Shown here piece by piece: positions 27,122 through 35,177 of a stretch of 64,000 nucleotides of DNA. A program made the translations under genes and the position numbers. The notes under the pieces were generated by a model, which saw only the letters and a list, made by a program, of their open reading frames with translations, was not told the origin of the DNA and searched no databases. Every line of letters begins with the position of its first letter. Position 1 is the stretch's first letter. Where the stretch lies: assembly GCA_047602125.1 (NCBI GenBank), contig JASGIB010000001.1, positions 2,294,001 through 2,358,000 on the forward strand, written 5' to 3'. Source of the stretch: Pseudoluteimonas sp047602125 (GTDB lineage: Bacteria > Pseudomonadota > Gammaproteobacteria > Xanthomonadales > Xanthomonadaceae).

Positions 27122-29227
27122 TCACCAGATCACCACCTGCTTGTCGCCGCTGCGCACCATCGGGTCGCCGGCCTTGCACGAGAAGGCGGCGGCGAACGCC
27201 GGCATGTTCGAGGGCGCGCCGATGGCGCGGAACTCGCCGGGCGCGTGCTCGTTGCTGTTGACGATGACCTTGAGGAAATCCGGGGTCATCTGGTCGCGCC
27301 AGATCGTGCCGAAGCCGAGGAAGAAGCGCTGGTCGCGGCTCAGCCCGTCGACCTGCGTGGTCGGCTTGCTGTCCGGTTGCGCGCGCTGCATCGCGTCGTA
27401 GGCGACGTTGAGGCCGCCCAGGTCGGCGATGTTCTCGCCCAGGGTCTGGTAGCCCTTCACGTGCAGGCCGGGCAGCGCCTCGTAGCCGTCGAACTGCTTC
27501 ACCAGCTTGTCGGTGCGCGCCTTGAACGCCTTCGCGTCGGCGTCGGTCCACCAGTTGTTGAAGTTGCCGTCCGGGCCGAAGCGCGAACCCTGGTCGTCGT
27601 AGCCGTGGGTCATCTCGTGGCCGATCACCGCGCCGATGCCGCCGTAGTTGGTGGCGTCGTCGGCCTTGGGATCGAAGAACGGCGGCTGCAGGATCGCCGC
27701 CGGGAACACGATCTCGTTCTGGAACGGGTTGTAGTACGCGTTCACCGTCTGCGGGCTCATGCCCCATTCGGTCTTGTCGACGGGCTTGCCGATCTTGCCC
27801 ATCTGCCATTTGTAGTTGAATTCCTCGGCGGCGAGGATGTTGCCGACGTAGCTGTCGCGGCTGGTCTCCAGGCCATCCCAGCTGCGCCACTTGTCCGGGT
27901 AGCCGATCTTCGGCGTGAAGCTGTTCCACTTCTCGATCGCCTTGGTCTTGGTTTCGTCGCTCATCCAGTCCAGGTGCTCGATGCGCGCCTTGAGCGCGTC
28001 GCGCAGGTTCTGCACCAGCGTCTGCATCTTGGCCTTGGATTCGGCGGGGAAGGCGACCTTGACGTAATCCTGGCCGAAGGCTTCGCCGATCTCGCCGTTC
28101 ATCGCGCCGAGCACGCGCTTCCAGCGCGCCTTCTGTTCCTTCTGCCCGCGCATGGTCTTGCCGTAGAAATCGTAGTTCTCGTCGGCGAAGGCCTTGCTCA
28201 GGAACGGCGAGGCGCCGTCGATGGCATGGAAGCGGAAGTACACCTTCCACGCGTCCGCCGGCGTGTCGGCGAGCATCTTGTTCACTTCCTCGTGGAAGCC
28301 GGGCATGGCCAGCGAGAACATCTGCGGCACTTCCACGCCCTGGGCCTGGAAGAACTGCGTCCACGAGAAGTTCGGCGTCAGCTTGTCGGCGTCGGCGAGC
28401 GAGGTCGGGTGGTAGTACACCGCGACGTCGTGGGTCTGTTCCTTCGACAGCGAGGCCTTGGCCAGGCGCGTTTCGAACGCGACCACGTCCTTGGCCTGCT
28501 TCGCGGCGTCGGCGGCGGAGGCGCCGCCCAGTTCGAGCACCTTGGCGATGTGCGCCTGGTAGGCGTCGAGCTTGTCCTTCTTGTCCTTGTCGAAGTAGTA
28601 ACCGCGCTCGGGCAGGCCGAGGCCGCCCTGGGTGGCGTAGGCGATGTTCATCGACGAATTCTTGAAGTCCGCCTCGGGGCCGAAGTCGAACAGCACGTTC
28701 TGGCCCTTGGCCGCGGTGTCGCGGATGTAGGCGGCGATGGACGCGGTGTCGGTGAGCGCGTCGATCGCCGCGAGTTCGGGCTTGATCGGATCGATGCCCT
28801 GCGCATCGATCTTCGCCTCGTCCATGCCGCTGGCCCAGAAGTCGCCGATGATCTTGTCGATGCCGCTCGGGTTCTTTTCGGCCGCGATCTGTTCGGCCAG
28901 CTGGTGCTGCACGTCCAGCGAGCGCTCGGCCAGCGCGTCGAACGCACCCCACGAGGAACGGTCGCCCGGGATCGGGTTGGCGGCGTACCACTTGCCGTTG
29001 ACGTAACCGCCGAAATCGCTGCAGGCGTTCTTGGTCGTGTCGAGGTCGGAGATCGCGAAGCCGATCGCGGGCGTCAGCTTGGATTCGTCGAGGGTGAACT
29101 GCGGCGCGGCCGGCGCGTCCGCGGACTTGGTTCCGGCGGCGGGTGCGGAAGCGTCCTTGCCCGTGCAGCCGGCAAGGATCGCGGTGAGCGAGAGGGCGAG
29201 GAGGGTGAATCGGGGCGTGGCGGTCAC
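27122..29227 (-). CDS. M13 family metallopeptidase, lipoprotein (copy 4)
   Basis: A 701-residue M13 zinc peptidase with a lipobox (ILAGC) at residues 17-21, followed by a Thr/Ala/Gly-rich tether. The catalytic motifs are VNAYYNPFQNEIVFPAAILQ, HEMTH in IGHEMTHGYDDQG and GENIADLGGLNVAYDAMQ. The C terminus is QVVIW. I start at GTG 29227, with GGAG six bases upstream; the longer open frame begins in non-family sequence. It is the most upstream of the four tandem copies, all on the minus strand. M13 enzymes cut oligopeptides up to about 40 residues. Confidence 0.94.
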   Translation of the reverse strand: MTATPRFTLLALSLTAILAGCTGKDASAPAAGTKSADAPAAPQFTLDESKLTPAIGFAISDLDTTKNACSDFGGYVNGKWYAANPIPGDRSSWGAFDALAERSLDVQHQLAEQIAAEKNPSGIDKIIGDFWASGMDEAKIDAQGIDPIKPELAAIDALTDTASIAAYIRDTAAKGQNVLFDFGPEADFKNSSMNIAYATQGGLGLPERGYYFDKDKKDKLDAYQAHIAKVLELGGASAADAAKQAKDVVAFETRLAKASLSKEQTHDVAVYYHPTSLADADKLTPNFSWTQFFQAQGVEVPQMFSLAMPGFHEEVNKMLADTPADAWKVYFRFHAIDGASPFLSKAFADENYDFYGKTMRGQKEQKARWKRVLGAMNGEIGEAFGQDYVKVAFPAESKAKMQTLVQNLRDALKARIEHLDWMSDETKTKAIEKWNSFTPKIGYPDKWRSWDGLETSRDSYVGNILAAEEFNYKWQMGKIGKPVDKTEWGMSPQTVNAYYNPFQNEIVFPAAILQPPFFDPKADDATNYGGIGAVIGHEMTHGYDDQGSRFGPDGNFNNWWTDADAKAFKARTDKLVKQFDGYEALPGLHVKGYQTLGENIADLGGLNVAYDAMQRAQPDSKPTTQVDGLSRDQRFFLGFGTIWRDQMTPDFLKVIVNSNEHAPGEFRAIGAPSNMPAFAAAFSCKAGDPMVRSGDKQVVIW

Positions 29228-29404
29228 GTGGGACTCCGGGCATGCGCGTGGGTGCCCCAGGCGGGGCGGCATCGCGCACTGTAAAGCGCGGCGGCCCGGG
29301 CCGAGGGTGTCTTACGTCATGCCGCGCGGGACACGGAATTTTCACGTTTCCGTCGCCGCGGGGCGTGCGTGCTAGGGTCGGTCGGCACGACACGGGAGGT
29401 CGGG

Positions 29405-30793
29405 ATGCGCATCCATTTCCACGGCGCCGCGGGGCAGGTCACCGGATCCATGCACCTGGTCGAAACGGCGGGCAAGCCATCGGGCGGCAAGCGCGTCCTG
29501 CTCGATTGCGGCATGCAGCAGGGCAGCCGCGAAATGGAGGCCGCCAACGCCGAGCCATTCCCGTTCGAACCCGCTTCGATCGATGCCGTGGTCGTGAGCC
29601 ACGCGCACATCGACCACATCGGCCGCATCCCGCAACTGGTGGCGCGCGGCTTCCGCGGCCCGATCTTCGCCCAGGAAGCCACGGCCGAACTGATGCCGAT
29701 CATGCTGCTCGACGCCGCCTCGCTGGCCGAGGCCGATGCCGACCGCGCCAACCGCAAGCGCAAGCCAGGGCAACCCGAGGCGATGCCGCTGTTCACCCGC
29801 GACGACGTCGAGCGCGCGACGGGCCAGGTGCGCACGTTGCGCTACGGCGCACGGGCATCGATCCTCACCGGCGTCGAGGTCGCCTTCCGCGACGCCGGCC
29901 ACATCCTCGGTTCGTCCATCGTCGAACTGTGGGCCGACGGCAGGAAACTGGTGTTCTCGGGCGACCTCGGGCCAAAGGGCACGCCGATCCTGCGCGATCC
30001 CGAGCAGGTGCGGGAAGCTGACATGGTGCTGATGGAATCGACCTACGGCGACCGCAACCACAAGGATCGCGCGGAAACGATTTCCGAGCTCGGCGGCATC
30101 CTCGAGCGCGCGTGGAAGGACGGCGGCAACGTGCTCATCCCCGCGTTCGCGGTGGGGCGCTCGCAGGAACTGCTGTACTGGTTTGCGCGCCACTGGAACG
30201 ACTGGAACATGTCGCGCTGGCTGGTGTTCCTCGACAGCCCGATGGCGAACCGCGTGCTGAAGGTCTACGACCGCCACCACGAGTTGTTCGACGCCGAGGC
30301 GCAGGAGGTCTGGCGCGGCACGCCGAATCCGTTCAAGTTGCCGAACCTGCGCGCGACGACGACGGCCGAGGAATCGATGGCGATCAACCGCATCGAGCGC
30401 GGCGGCATCGTGATCGCCGGCAGCGGCATGGCCAACGGCGGCCGCATCCTGCACCACCTGCGCCACAACCTGGGCAAGCGCCAGGCGCACGTGGTGTTCG
30501 TCGGTTACCAGGCCGAGGGCACGCTGGGGCGACGGCTCGTGAACGGCGCGAAGTGGGTGCGCATCCACGGCCACGACGTGCAGGCGAACGCGCAGGTGCA
30601 CACCGTCGGCGGGCTGTCCGCGCACGCGGACCAGCACGGATTGATCGAGTGGTATTCGGGATTCGATCCGCACCCGCCGCTGGCGCTGGTGCACGGCGAG
30701 GACGACGCACGCGAGGCGCTGGCCGGCGAGATCGGCCAGCGGTTCGGCGTCGAAGTCGAACTGGCGAGGCCGGGGGAGGCGCGCGAGGTCTAG
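29405..30793 (+). CDS. MBL-fold/beta-CASP RNA-specificity hydrolase
   Basis: A 462-residue member of the CPSF-73/Ysh1-like beta-CASP family, known for RNA cleavage. It has the metal motif HAHIDHIGRIP, the downstream DAGHILGSS and FSGDLG, the beta-CASP region VLIPAFAVGRSQELLYW, the GSGMANGGRILHHL block and the C-terminal motif VGGLSAHADQHGLIEW. Bacterial relatives may act on RNA, but few have been tested. The start has a strong GGAGG site 6-7 bases upstream. Its last 54 bases have a diverged second copy at 34281-34334. Confidence 0.92.
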   Translation: MRIHFHGAAGQVTGSMHLVETAGKPSGGKRVLLDCGMQQGSREMEAANAEPFPFEPASIDAVVVSHAHIDHIGRIPQLVARGFRGPIFAQEATAELMPIMLLDAASLAEADADRANRKRKPGQPEAMPLFTRDDVERATGQVRTLRYGARASILTGVEVAFRDAGHILGSSIVELWADGRKLVFSGDLGPKGTPILRDPEQVREADMVLMESTYGDRNHKDRAETISELGGILERAWKDGGNVLIPAFAVGRSQELLYWFARHWNDWNMSRWLVFLDSPMANRVLKVYDRHHELFDAEAQEVWRGTPNPFKLPNLRATTTAEESMAINRIERGGIVIAGSGMANGGRILHHLRHNLGKRQAHVVFVGYQAEGTLGRRLVNGAKWVRIHGHDVQANAQVHTVGGLSAHADQHGLIEWYSGFDPHPPLALVHGEDDAREALAGEIGQRFGVEVELARPGEAREV

Positions 30794-30802
30794 AACCCGC
30801 GC

Positions 30803-32461
30803 CTAGGCGTCCCAGTCCGCCGCGAGGTAGCTGCGGTTGCGACCGAGCCGCTTGGCCTGGTAGAGCGCGACGTCGGCGCGTTCGAGCAGCATGCTGCTGT
30901 CGTGCTCGCGCCGCGGATCGGACGCCGCGACGCCGATGCTGACGGTGACGATCTGCGCATCGCCAGTGCCCGGGCGCGGGATCGCCAGCGCGCGCACGTC
31001 GCGGACGATGGCTTCGGCGATCCTGTGGGCCATGTGCGCGGCGGTTTCCGGGAGGATCGCCGCCAGTTCGTCGCCACCGTAGCGTGCAGGCAGGTCTCGG
31101 GGCCGGCAGACGTGGCGTTCCACCGCCTGCGCCAGCGTGCGGAGCAACTCGTCGCCCGCCTGGTGGCCGCAGGTGTCGTTGTAGTGCTTGAAATGGTCGA
31201 CGTCGATGAGCAGCAGCGAGAGCGGTTTCTCGTTGCGCTTGGTCGCGAGGAATTCGCGCTTGAGGATGAGGTCGAACAATCGCCGATTAGCGAGTTGGGT
31301 GAGCGCGTCGGAGTGCGCGAGCCGGTCCGATTGGCGCATGCCATAGGCCGCGACCAGCACGAACACTAGCAGCAATGCGAAGACCGGCGCCATGGGCGGC
31401 AGCCAGGCGTGGGCGAAGTACAGCAACGCCGCGCTCGTGGCGAGGATGAGCAGGACGGCCAGCGGAATGATCCACCACGCGCGCCGCGATCGGTGATGCA
31501 GCAGCAACAACGCCGGCAGCAGCACCATCGCGAAGGCGAGCGGCAACCGCCATGCGTTCGCCACCGGTGCGATCGCGTTGCCCTGCAGGAGCATGTTGAG
31601 CAGGTTCGCCTGGTAGACGACGCCGGGCATGCGTTCGTCGCCCGCGCGCATCGGGGTGGGGACGCTGTCGCCCACGCCGCGCGCGGTGACGCCGACGAGG
31701 AGCCAGCGGTTGCGCAGCAGCGAGGCGGGCACCTGCCCGCGCATCACGTCGATGTAGGAGATCTGCTGGAATTCGCGCGACGGCGCGTAGGGCACCAGCA
31801 CGCGATCGTCCTGGGTCCACAGGTACGGCGATGCCGTTTCCGGTCGTGGGTTGCGCACGCCGGGGACGGAAGCCTTGCCGGCGTGCGCCTGCGACTCGAA
31901 CAGCGCCAGCGCGAATGCCGGCCAATGCGGATCGCCGAGGCCGGCGCGCAGGTAGGCGCTGCGCGACACGCCATCGGCATCGGTGTCGACGACGGTATGG
32001 CCGAGCCCGGCCGCGGCCTGCACCATTGCGCGCATCGGCAGCACTTCGACCGGCGTTCCGCCCGGTTCGAGCGGTTCCACCATCACCGGCAGGACCACGG
32101 GACCGCTGCGCTTCAAGGCGATGGCCAGCGCGCGGTCGCCGTCCGGATCGGAATAATCGGGTTCTGAGAACATGACGTCGAAGCCGATGCCCTTCGGCTG
32201 TGCTTCGCGCAGGCGGTCGAGCAGGTCCGCGTGGATGCGGCGCGGCCAGGGCCAGCGACCGAGCGCCGACAGGCTCTTGTCGTCGACCGCGATCACCACG
32301 ATCCGGTCGCTCGTCGCGTGTTCGCCGTGCCCGACGACCGTGTCGTAGAACCAGTTGTCGGCGATGCGGGTGGCGCCGGAAAACACCAGCACGCACACGC
32401 AGGCGGCGATCGCGAGCGCGGCGATCAAGCCGTTGCGCCAGGAGAGCAGGGACGCAGCCAT
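30803..32461 (-). CDS. CHASE2 sensor diguanylate cyclase
   Basis: A 552-residue membrane protein. After an N-terminal membrane segment (about 12-30), the extracytoplasmic CHASE2 domain runs to about 290 (DRIVVIAVDDKSLSALGRWPW, GIGFDVMFSEPD, LLVGVTARGVGD). Three membrane spans follow (about 305-375) and then a GGDEF domain with an active GGDEL motif at 462-466. An RxxD inhibitory site (RPRD) sits exactly five residues before it, so product feedback is expected. It should make c-di-GMP in response to an envelope signal. The start lies one base after the stop of the FecR/LysM gene, so the pair is an operon. Confidence 0.93.
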   Translation of the reverse strand: MAASLLSWRNGLIAALAIAACVCVLVFSGATRIADNWFYDTVVGHGEHATSDRIVVIAVDDKSLSALGRWPWPRRIHADLLDRLREAQPKGIGFDVMFSEPDYSDPDGDRALAIALKRSGPVVLPVMVEPLEPGGTPVEVLPMRAMVQAAAGLGHTVVDTDADGVSRSAYLRAGLGDPHWPAFALALFESQAHAGKASVPGVRNPRPETASPYLWTQDDRVLVPYAPSREFQQISYIDVMRGQVPASLLRNRWLLVGVTARGVGDSVPTPMRAGDERMPGVVYQANLLNMLLQGNAIAPVANAWRLPLAFAMVLLPALLLLHHRSRRAWWIIPLAVLLILATSAALLYFAHAWLPPMAPVFALLLVFVLVAAYGMRQSDRLAHSDALTQLANRRLFDLILKREFLATKRNEKPLSLLLIDVDHFKHYNDTCGHQAGDELLRTLAQAVERHVCRPRDLPARYGGDELAAILPETAAHMAHRIAEAIVRDVRALAIPRPGTGDAQIVTVSIGVAASDPRREHDSSMLLERADVALYQAKRLGRNRSYLAADWDA

Positions 32462-32462
32462 C

Positions 32463-34169
32463 TCAGAGCGAAAGCAACAGGATCAGGAGGCCGCCGCCAG
32501 CGGCCCACCTGCATGGCAGGCAACCGACCTTGAAGCTCTGGCCGGACCCGAACGGATGCGCGTAGCCGTCGCTGTCGACGACCTGCACCCTCGCGTGCCA
32601 CGTGCCGGCGCCCAGTCCCGGCAATGCGGCCTGGTTGCCATCGATCATGCGATCGACCTCCAGCCGCGAAAAACTCGCATCGCGCGCGAGCTGGAAACGG
32701 AAGCGCTGTCCCGGCGTTCCCGCGGGCCAACGCACCTGCAGTTCACCGGCTGCATCATGCGTATCTCCGCTGATTTCCGGGCCGGTGCCTGGCGGAACCA
32801 CGGCGAAATGCACGCCGTCGTTGAACGAGGAATGCCCGGTGCCATCGATCGACGCGACGCGCCATGCGTAATTCCCAGGCGGCAGCGCCTGCGGGCTGCG
32901 TAGATCCACTGCGTCGAGCTTGTCGAGGTCGACGATCGGCCGGTCGAAGCCCGCGCTGCCTGCCAGCTGGAAGCGATAACGCACGTCCGGACCCAGCGAG
33001 GCCCAGCGGAATCGCGGGCGATCCACGTCGACGGTCGCGCCTTCCGCGGGTTCGATGGCGAACGGCGGTCGCGAAGCGATCCGCGCCTCGATCGTCGCGT
33101 CGCGCCCCTCGAGTCCCTGCGCATCGATCGCGCGCACGCGGATCCCGAGCGTTCCTTGCGGCAGGCCGTCGAGCGAATCCTGCGTGCCGGCGACGACGCG
33201 GTCGTGGAGCAGGGACAGGAACGCCGGCGTGGTGCCGACCTGCACGCGATAACTTCGGGCGCCCGGAACGGAATCCCAGCGCACGACCGCGGGCGGCGCC
33301 CGGGTTTCATCCAGTTGCAGCGAAGCCGGTTCGGCGAGCAACGCCTGCGCGGCACCTGGCGTCCCCGCCGCGCCGCTGATCGTGCCCTGGTTCGGCTTGA
33401 GGACGACTTCGTGGCTCGCGCCCGCGACCTGGACATGGCCTTCGATGACCTCGACCTGCGAGCGGCCGTTGCCGCTGCCGACGCGGAAGCTGGTGCCGCG
33501 CACGCTCGACATGATGTCGGGGGTCTGGATGATGTAGTGCGATTCGGAACCGCGCAGCGATTTCACCTCGCTGCTGGCGCGCCCCTTAGGCAGGCGCATC
33601 CGGGTATCCACCATACCGGTTGCGCCATAGGCGCCGAGCTTGTCGAGCTTGAGTTCGCTGTCGGCTTCGAGCAGCAGGCGGGAGCCGTCCGCGAATTGCA
33701 GGGTAAGGTTGCCGTCGGTGGCGGTCTGCAAAGTGGTGCCGATGCCCAGCCGCATGCCTTCGGACACCGGTGTTCGATTGCCGCGCGCATTGATCGCGAA
33801 CGCGCCGCCGTGGACGCCGACCACGCGCGCCTTGGCAGGTTGCTGTTTCAGCCACGCGACGGGGAATCGCATCAGCGATCCCGGTGGCAGGTGGTAGGGG
33901 TCGGCGACGCGGTTGTAGGACTGCAGGCGTTGCCAGGGGATGTCGCCGCGCACGTATTTCCCGGCGAGGTCCCAGACGGTGTCGCCCGGGCGCACGCGAT
34001 AGGTCCAGTCCGCCGCGGCCACGCCGGCCGTCGCCAGCGACGCGAACAGGCCGAGCAACAAGGCCGGGGCGAAGAAGCGGCGCCGAGCGGCGGTGACGGG
34101 CGAGGTGTCCTGGGTTGTCCGGTTCGCTGTCCTTGTCACTGGCATATCCATATCCCCTGTCCGGGGCAT
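32463..34169 (-). CDS. LysM and FecR domain periplasmic protein
   Basis: A 568-residue secreted protein. The signal segment is at about residues 30-52 (LLLGLFASLATAGVAAA). LysM follows (about 55-100, YRVRPGDTVWDLAGKYV), so it may bind peptidoglycan. A FecR domain lies at about 140-260 (LTLQFADGSRLLLEADSELKL, SSVRGTSFRVG), followed by two fibronectin-like repeats with WRVASIDGTGHSSF-type strands. It ends in a hydrophobic tail (GGGLLILLLSL). FecR domains often pass envelope signals, and FecR proteins frequently neighbour CHASE2 receptors, so this is probably the sensory partner of the downstream cyclase. ATG 34151 is an alternative start. Confidence 0.87.
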   Translation of the reverse strand: MPRTGDMDMPVTRTANRTTQDTSPVTAARRRFFAPALLLGLFASLATAGVAAADWTYRVRPGDTVWDLAGKYVRGDIPWQRLQSYNRVADPYHLPPGSLMRFPVAWLKQQPAKARVVGVHGGAFAINARGNRTPVSEGMRLGIGTTLQTATDGNLTLQFADGSRLLLEADSELKLDKLGAYGATGMVDTRMRLPKGRASSEVKSLRGSESHYIIQTPDIMSSVRGTSFRVGSGNGRSQVEVIEGHVQVAGASHEVVLKPNQGTISGAAGTPGAAQALLAEPASLQLDETRAPPAVVRWDSVPGARSYRVQVGTTPAFLSLLHDRVVAGTQDSLDGLPQGTLGIRVRAIDAQGLEGRDATIEARIASRPPFAIEPAEGATVDVDRPRFRWASLGPDVRYRFQLAGSAGFDRPIVDLDKLDAVDLRSPQALPPGNYAWRVASIDGTGHSSFNDGVHFAVVPPGTGPEISGDTHDAAGELQVRWPAGTPGQRFRFQLARDASFSRLEVDRMIDGNQAALPGLGAGTWHARVQVVDSDGYAHPFGSGQSFKVGCLPCRWAAGGGLLILLLSL

Positions 34170-34280
34170 TTTCCGCCATTTCGGCCAAGCGAGGGAGTGC
34201 CGGGGGTCGAAGCGAATCCAGGCCTCGGATATCGAAAGCGCGGGAATTCAGCACTTGGCGTCAGCCTGGAAACCTGGAAG

Positions 34281-34334
34281 CGGCTCGGCATCGAAGTAGA
34301 GTTGGCGAGGCCGGGTGAGACGCGGGAGGTTTAG
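34281..34334 (+). pseudogene. Remnant duplicate of the beta-CASP gene 3' end
   Basis: Bases 34281-34334 align without gaps to the last 54 bases of the beta-CASP gene (30740-30793), with nine mismatches by hand count. Both encode the ending (G)-(V/I)-EVELARPGE-(A/T)-REV plus a TAG stop. Several mismatches are at third codon positions, so this looks like the tail of a related gene that was once functional. No matching 5' part lies upstream; the FecR gene begins there in the opposite direction. Confidence 0.75.
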
Positions 34335-34347
34335 CGAACCACCGCGA

Positions 34348-34427
34348 TGTCATCCTGAGCGCAGCGAAGGATCTGCTTCATGGTTTGCAGGGGAAAGCAG
34401 GTCCTTCGGCTTCGCCTCAGGATGACA
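34348..34427. repeat. TGTCATCCTGAG...CTCAGGATGACA palindromic repeat
   Basis: An 80-bp imperfect palindrome. The left arm reads TGTCATCCTGAGCGCAGCGA and AGGATCTGCTT; the right arm is close to its reverse complement and ends GCCTCAGGATGACA. Such elements are common dispersed repeats of bacterial chromosomes. It is noncoding and lies directly after the gene remnant. Confidence 0.75.
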
Positions 34428-34437
34428 GGCTTCTGCT

Positions 34438-34462
34438 CGTCATTCCCGCGAAAGCGGGAATC
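34438..34462. repeat. CGTCATTCCCGCG-AAA-GCGGGAAT palindrome
   Basis: ATTCCCGC-GAAA-GCGGGAAT is an 8-bp perfect stem preceded by CGTC, a widespread REP-type sequence. It lies 26 bp beyond the stop of the orphan gene on the minus strand and could end its transcription, although no T run is present. Confidence 0.7.
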
Positions 34463-34487
34463 GCTTCCAACGGATCATGCGAATGCA

Positions 34488-35162
34488 CTAATGGATCAGC
34501 TCTAGATCTTCCAAGGACTTCAGATTGCGTTCTGCCGTGGCTGGGCTTGGATGATTTCCCGAAAGCGCGTCAACGAGCTCGCCGAGGTGACCGCCAATGG
34601 TTTCTTGGCTAGGGGACCACATCGTTGCGCAATCGTCTCCATATTTGAAGTAATAAACCACCCCGTCATGGCCATGTTCCCGCGCCGACATTGCATACTC
34701 AGTATTTCGATGAATCGCAGCCTTCAATCTTTCGTAAGTGCTTTCCGGCAAATTGATCTGACGAAGGATTCGCGGAGCGATTTTTTCGTTATCAATGAAT
34801 TCTGGCCCGAATGCGGTCAGGCTAGGGAAGGTATATCGATCCAGATGATCCGGGTTTAATACGAAAAGATCGATGTCGGAAAATGTCGGTGCAACCAATA
34901 TCATTGCTGACGAAGGTGATTGTCCTGATTGCCGAAGTTTGCGTTCGGCAGCATTGATCCAACGAACGTCGTCATAAACGCACGGCGTCAAACCACGCGA
35001 TTCTTCGAAGCGCTTTTTTGCTCTCGCTTCAAGCGTCGAGGTTTTTTGATATGCCGAAAGGCGTTCATTTTGACCTTGCCTCGATGCAAGGAAACCGATC
35101 CCGGCAATCGCGAGTAGCGATAGCGAGATTGCGGCCACTCGAAATGCTCGAATATGCGCCAT
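34488..35162 (-). CDS. Orphan hypothetical protein with N-terminal membrane anchor
   Basis: A 224-residue protein with one N-terminal membrane segment (about residues 8-26) and a soluble remainder. I recognise no family. The only visible landmarks are two Cys (PCVYDDVRW and DDCATMW), which could pair in the periplasm, and several Asp/His-rich turns. The gene is clearly less GC-rich than its neighbours, with many A/T third positions, and stands next to repeats and a gene remnant. This suggests horizontal acquisition. It ends 15 bases short of the pepQ stop region, on the same strand as pepQ and downstream of it. Confidence 0.65.
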   Translation of the reverse strand: MAHIRAFRVAAISLSLLAIAGIGFLASRQGQNERLSAYQKTSTLEARAKKRFEESRGLTPCVYDDVRWINAAERKLRQSGQSPSSAMILVAPTFSDIDLFVLNPDHLDRYTFPSLTAFGPEFIDNEKIAPRILRQINLPESTYERLKAAIHRNTEYAMSAREHGHDGVVYYFKYGDDCATMWSPSQETIGGHLGELVDALSGNHPSPATAERNLKSLEDLELIH

Positions 35163-35177
35163 GCTTTTTTGCAGTAA

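Larger units (their letters stand above)
34170..34487. other. 318-bp gene-free stretch with gene remnant and repeats
   Basis: This gap holds, from left to right, an undetermined stretch upstream of the FecR gene, a diverged copy of the 3' end of the beta-CASP gene (34281-34334), a large TGTCATCC palindrome (34348-34427) and a CGTCATTCCCGCG palindrome (34438-34462). I see no intact gene. The promoter of the FecR-CHASE2 operon must lie in the left part. Confidence 0.7.

Noticed and set aside
22691..29284. A 2197-codon open frame on the plus strand, opposite the M13 array
   Set aside because: It is antisense to four well-supported peptidase genes. The translation is a His/Arg/Val/Leu-rich low-complexity sequence typical of the complementary frame of GC-rich genes, and its internal repetition only mirrors the tandem peptidase copies.
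34348..34462. A CRISPR or an insertion-sequence end
   Set aside because: There are two different palindromes, not regularly spaced direct repeats, and no transposase gene lies near. They fit REP-type dispersed repeats.
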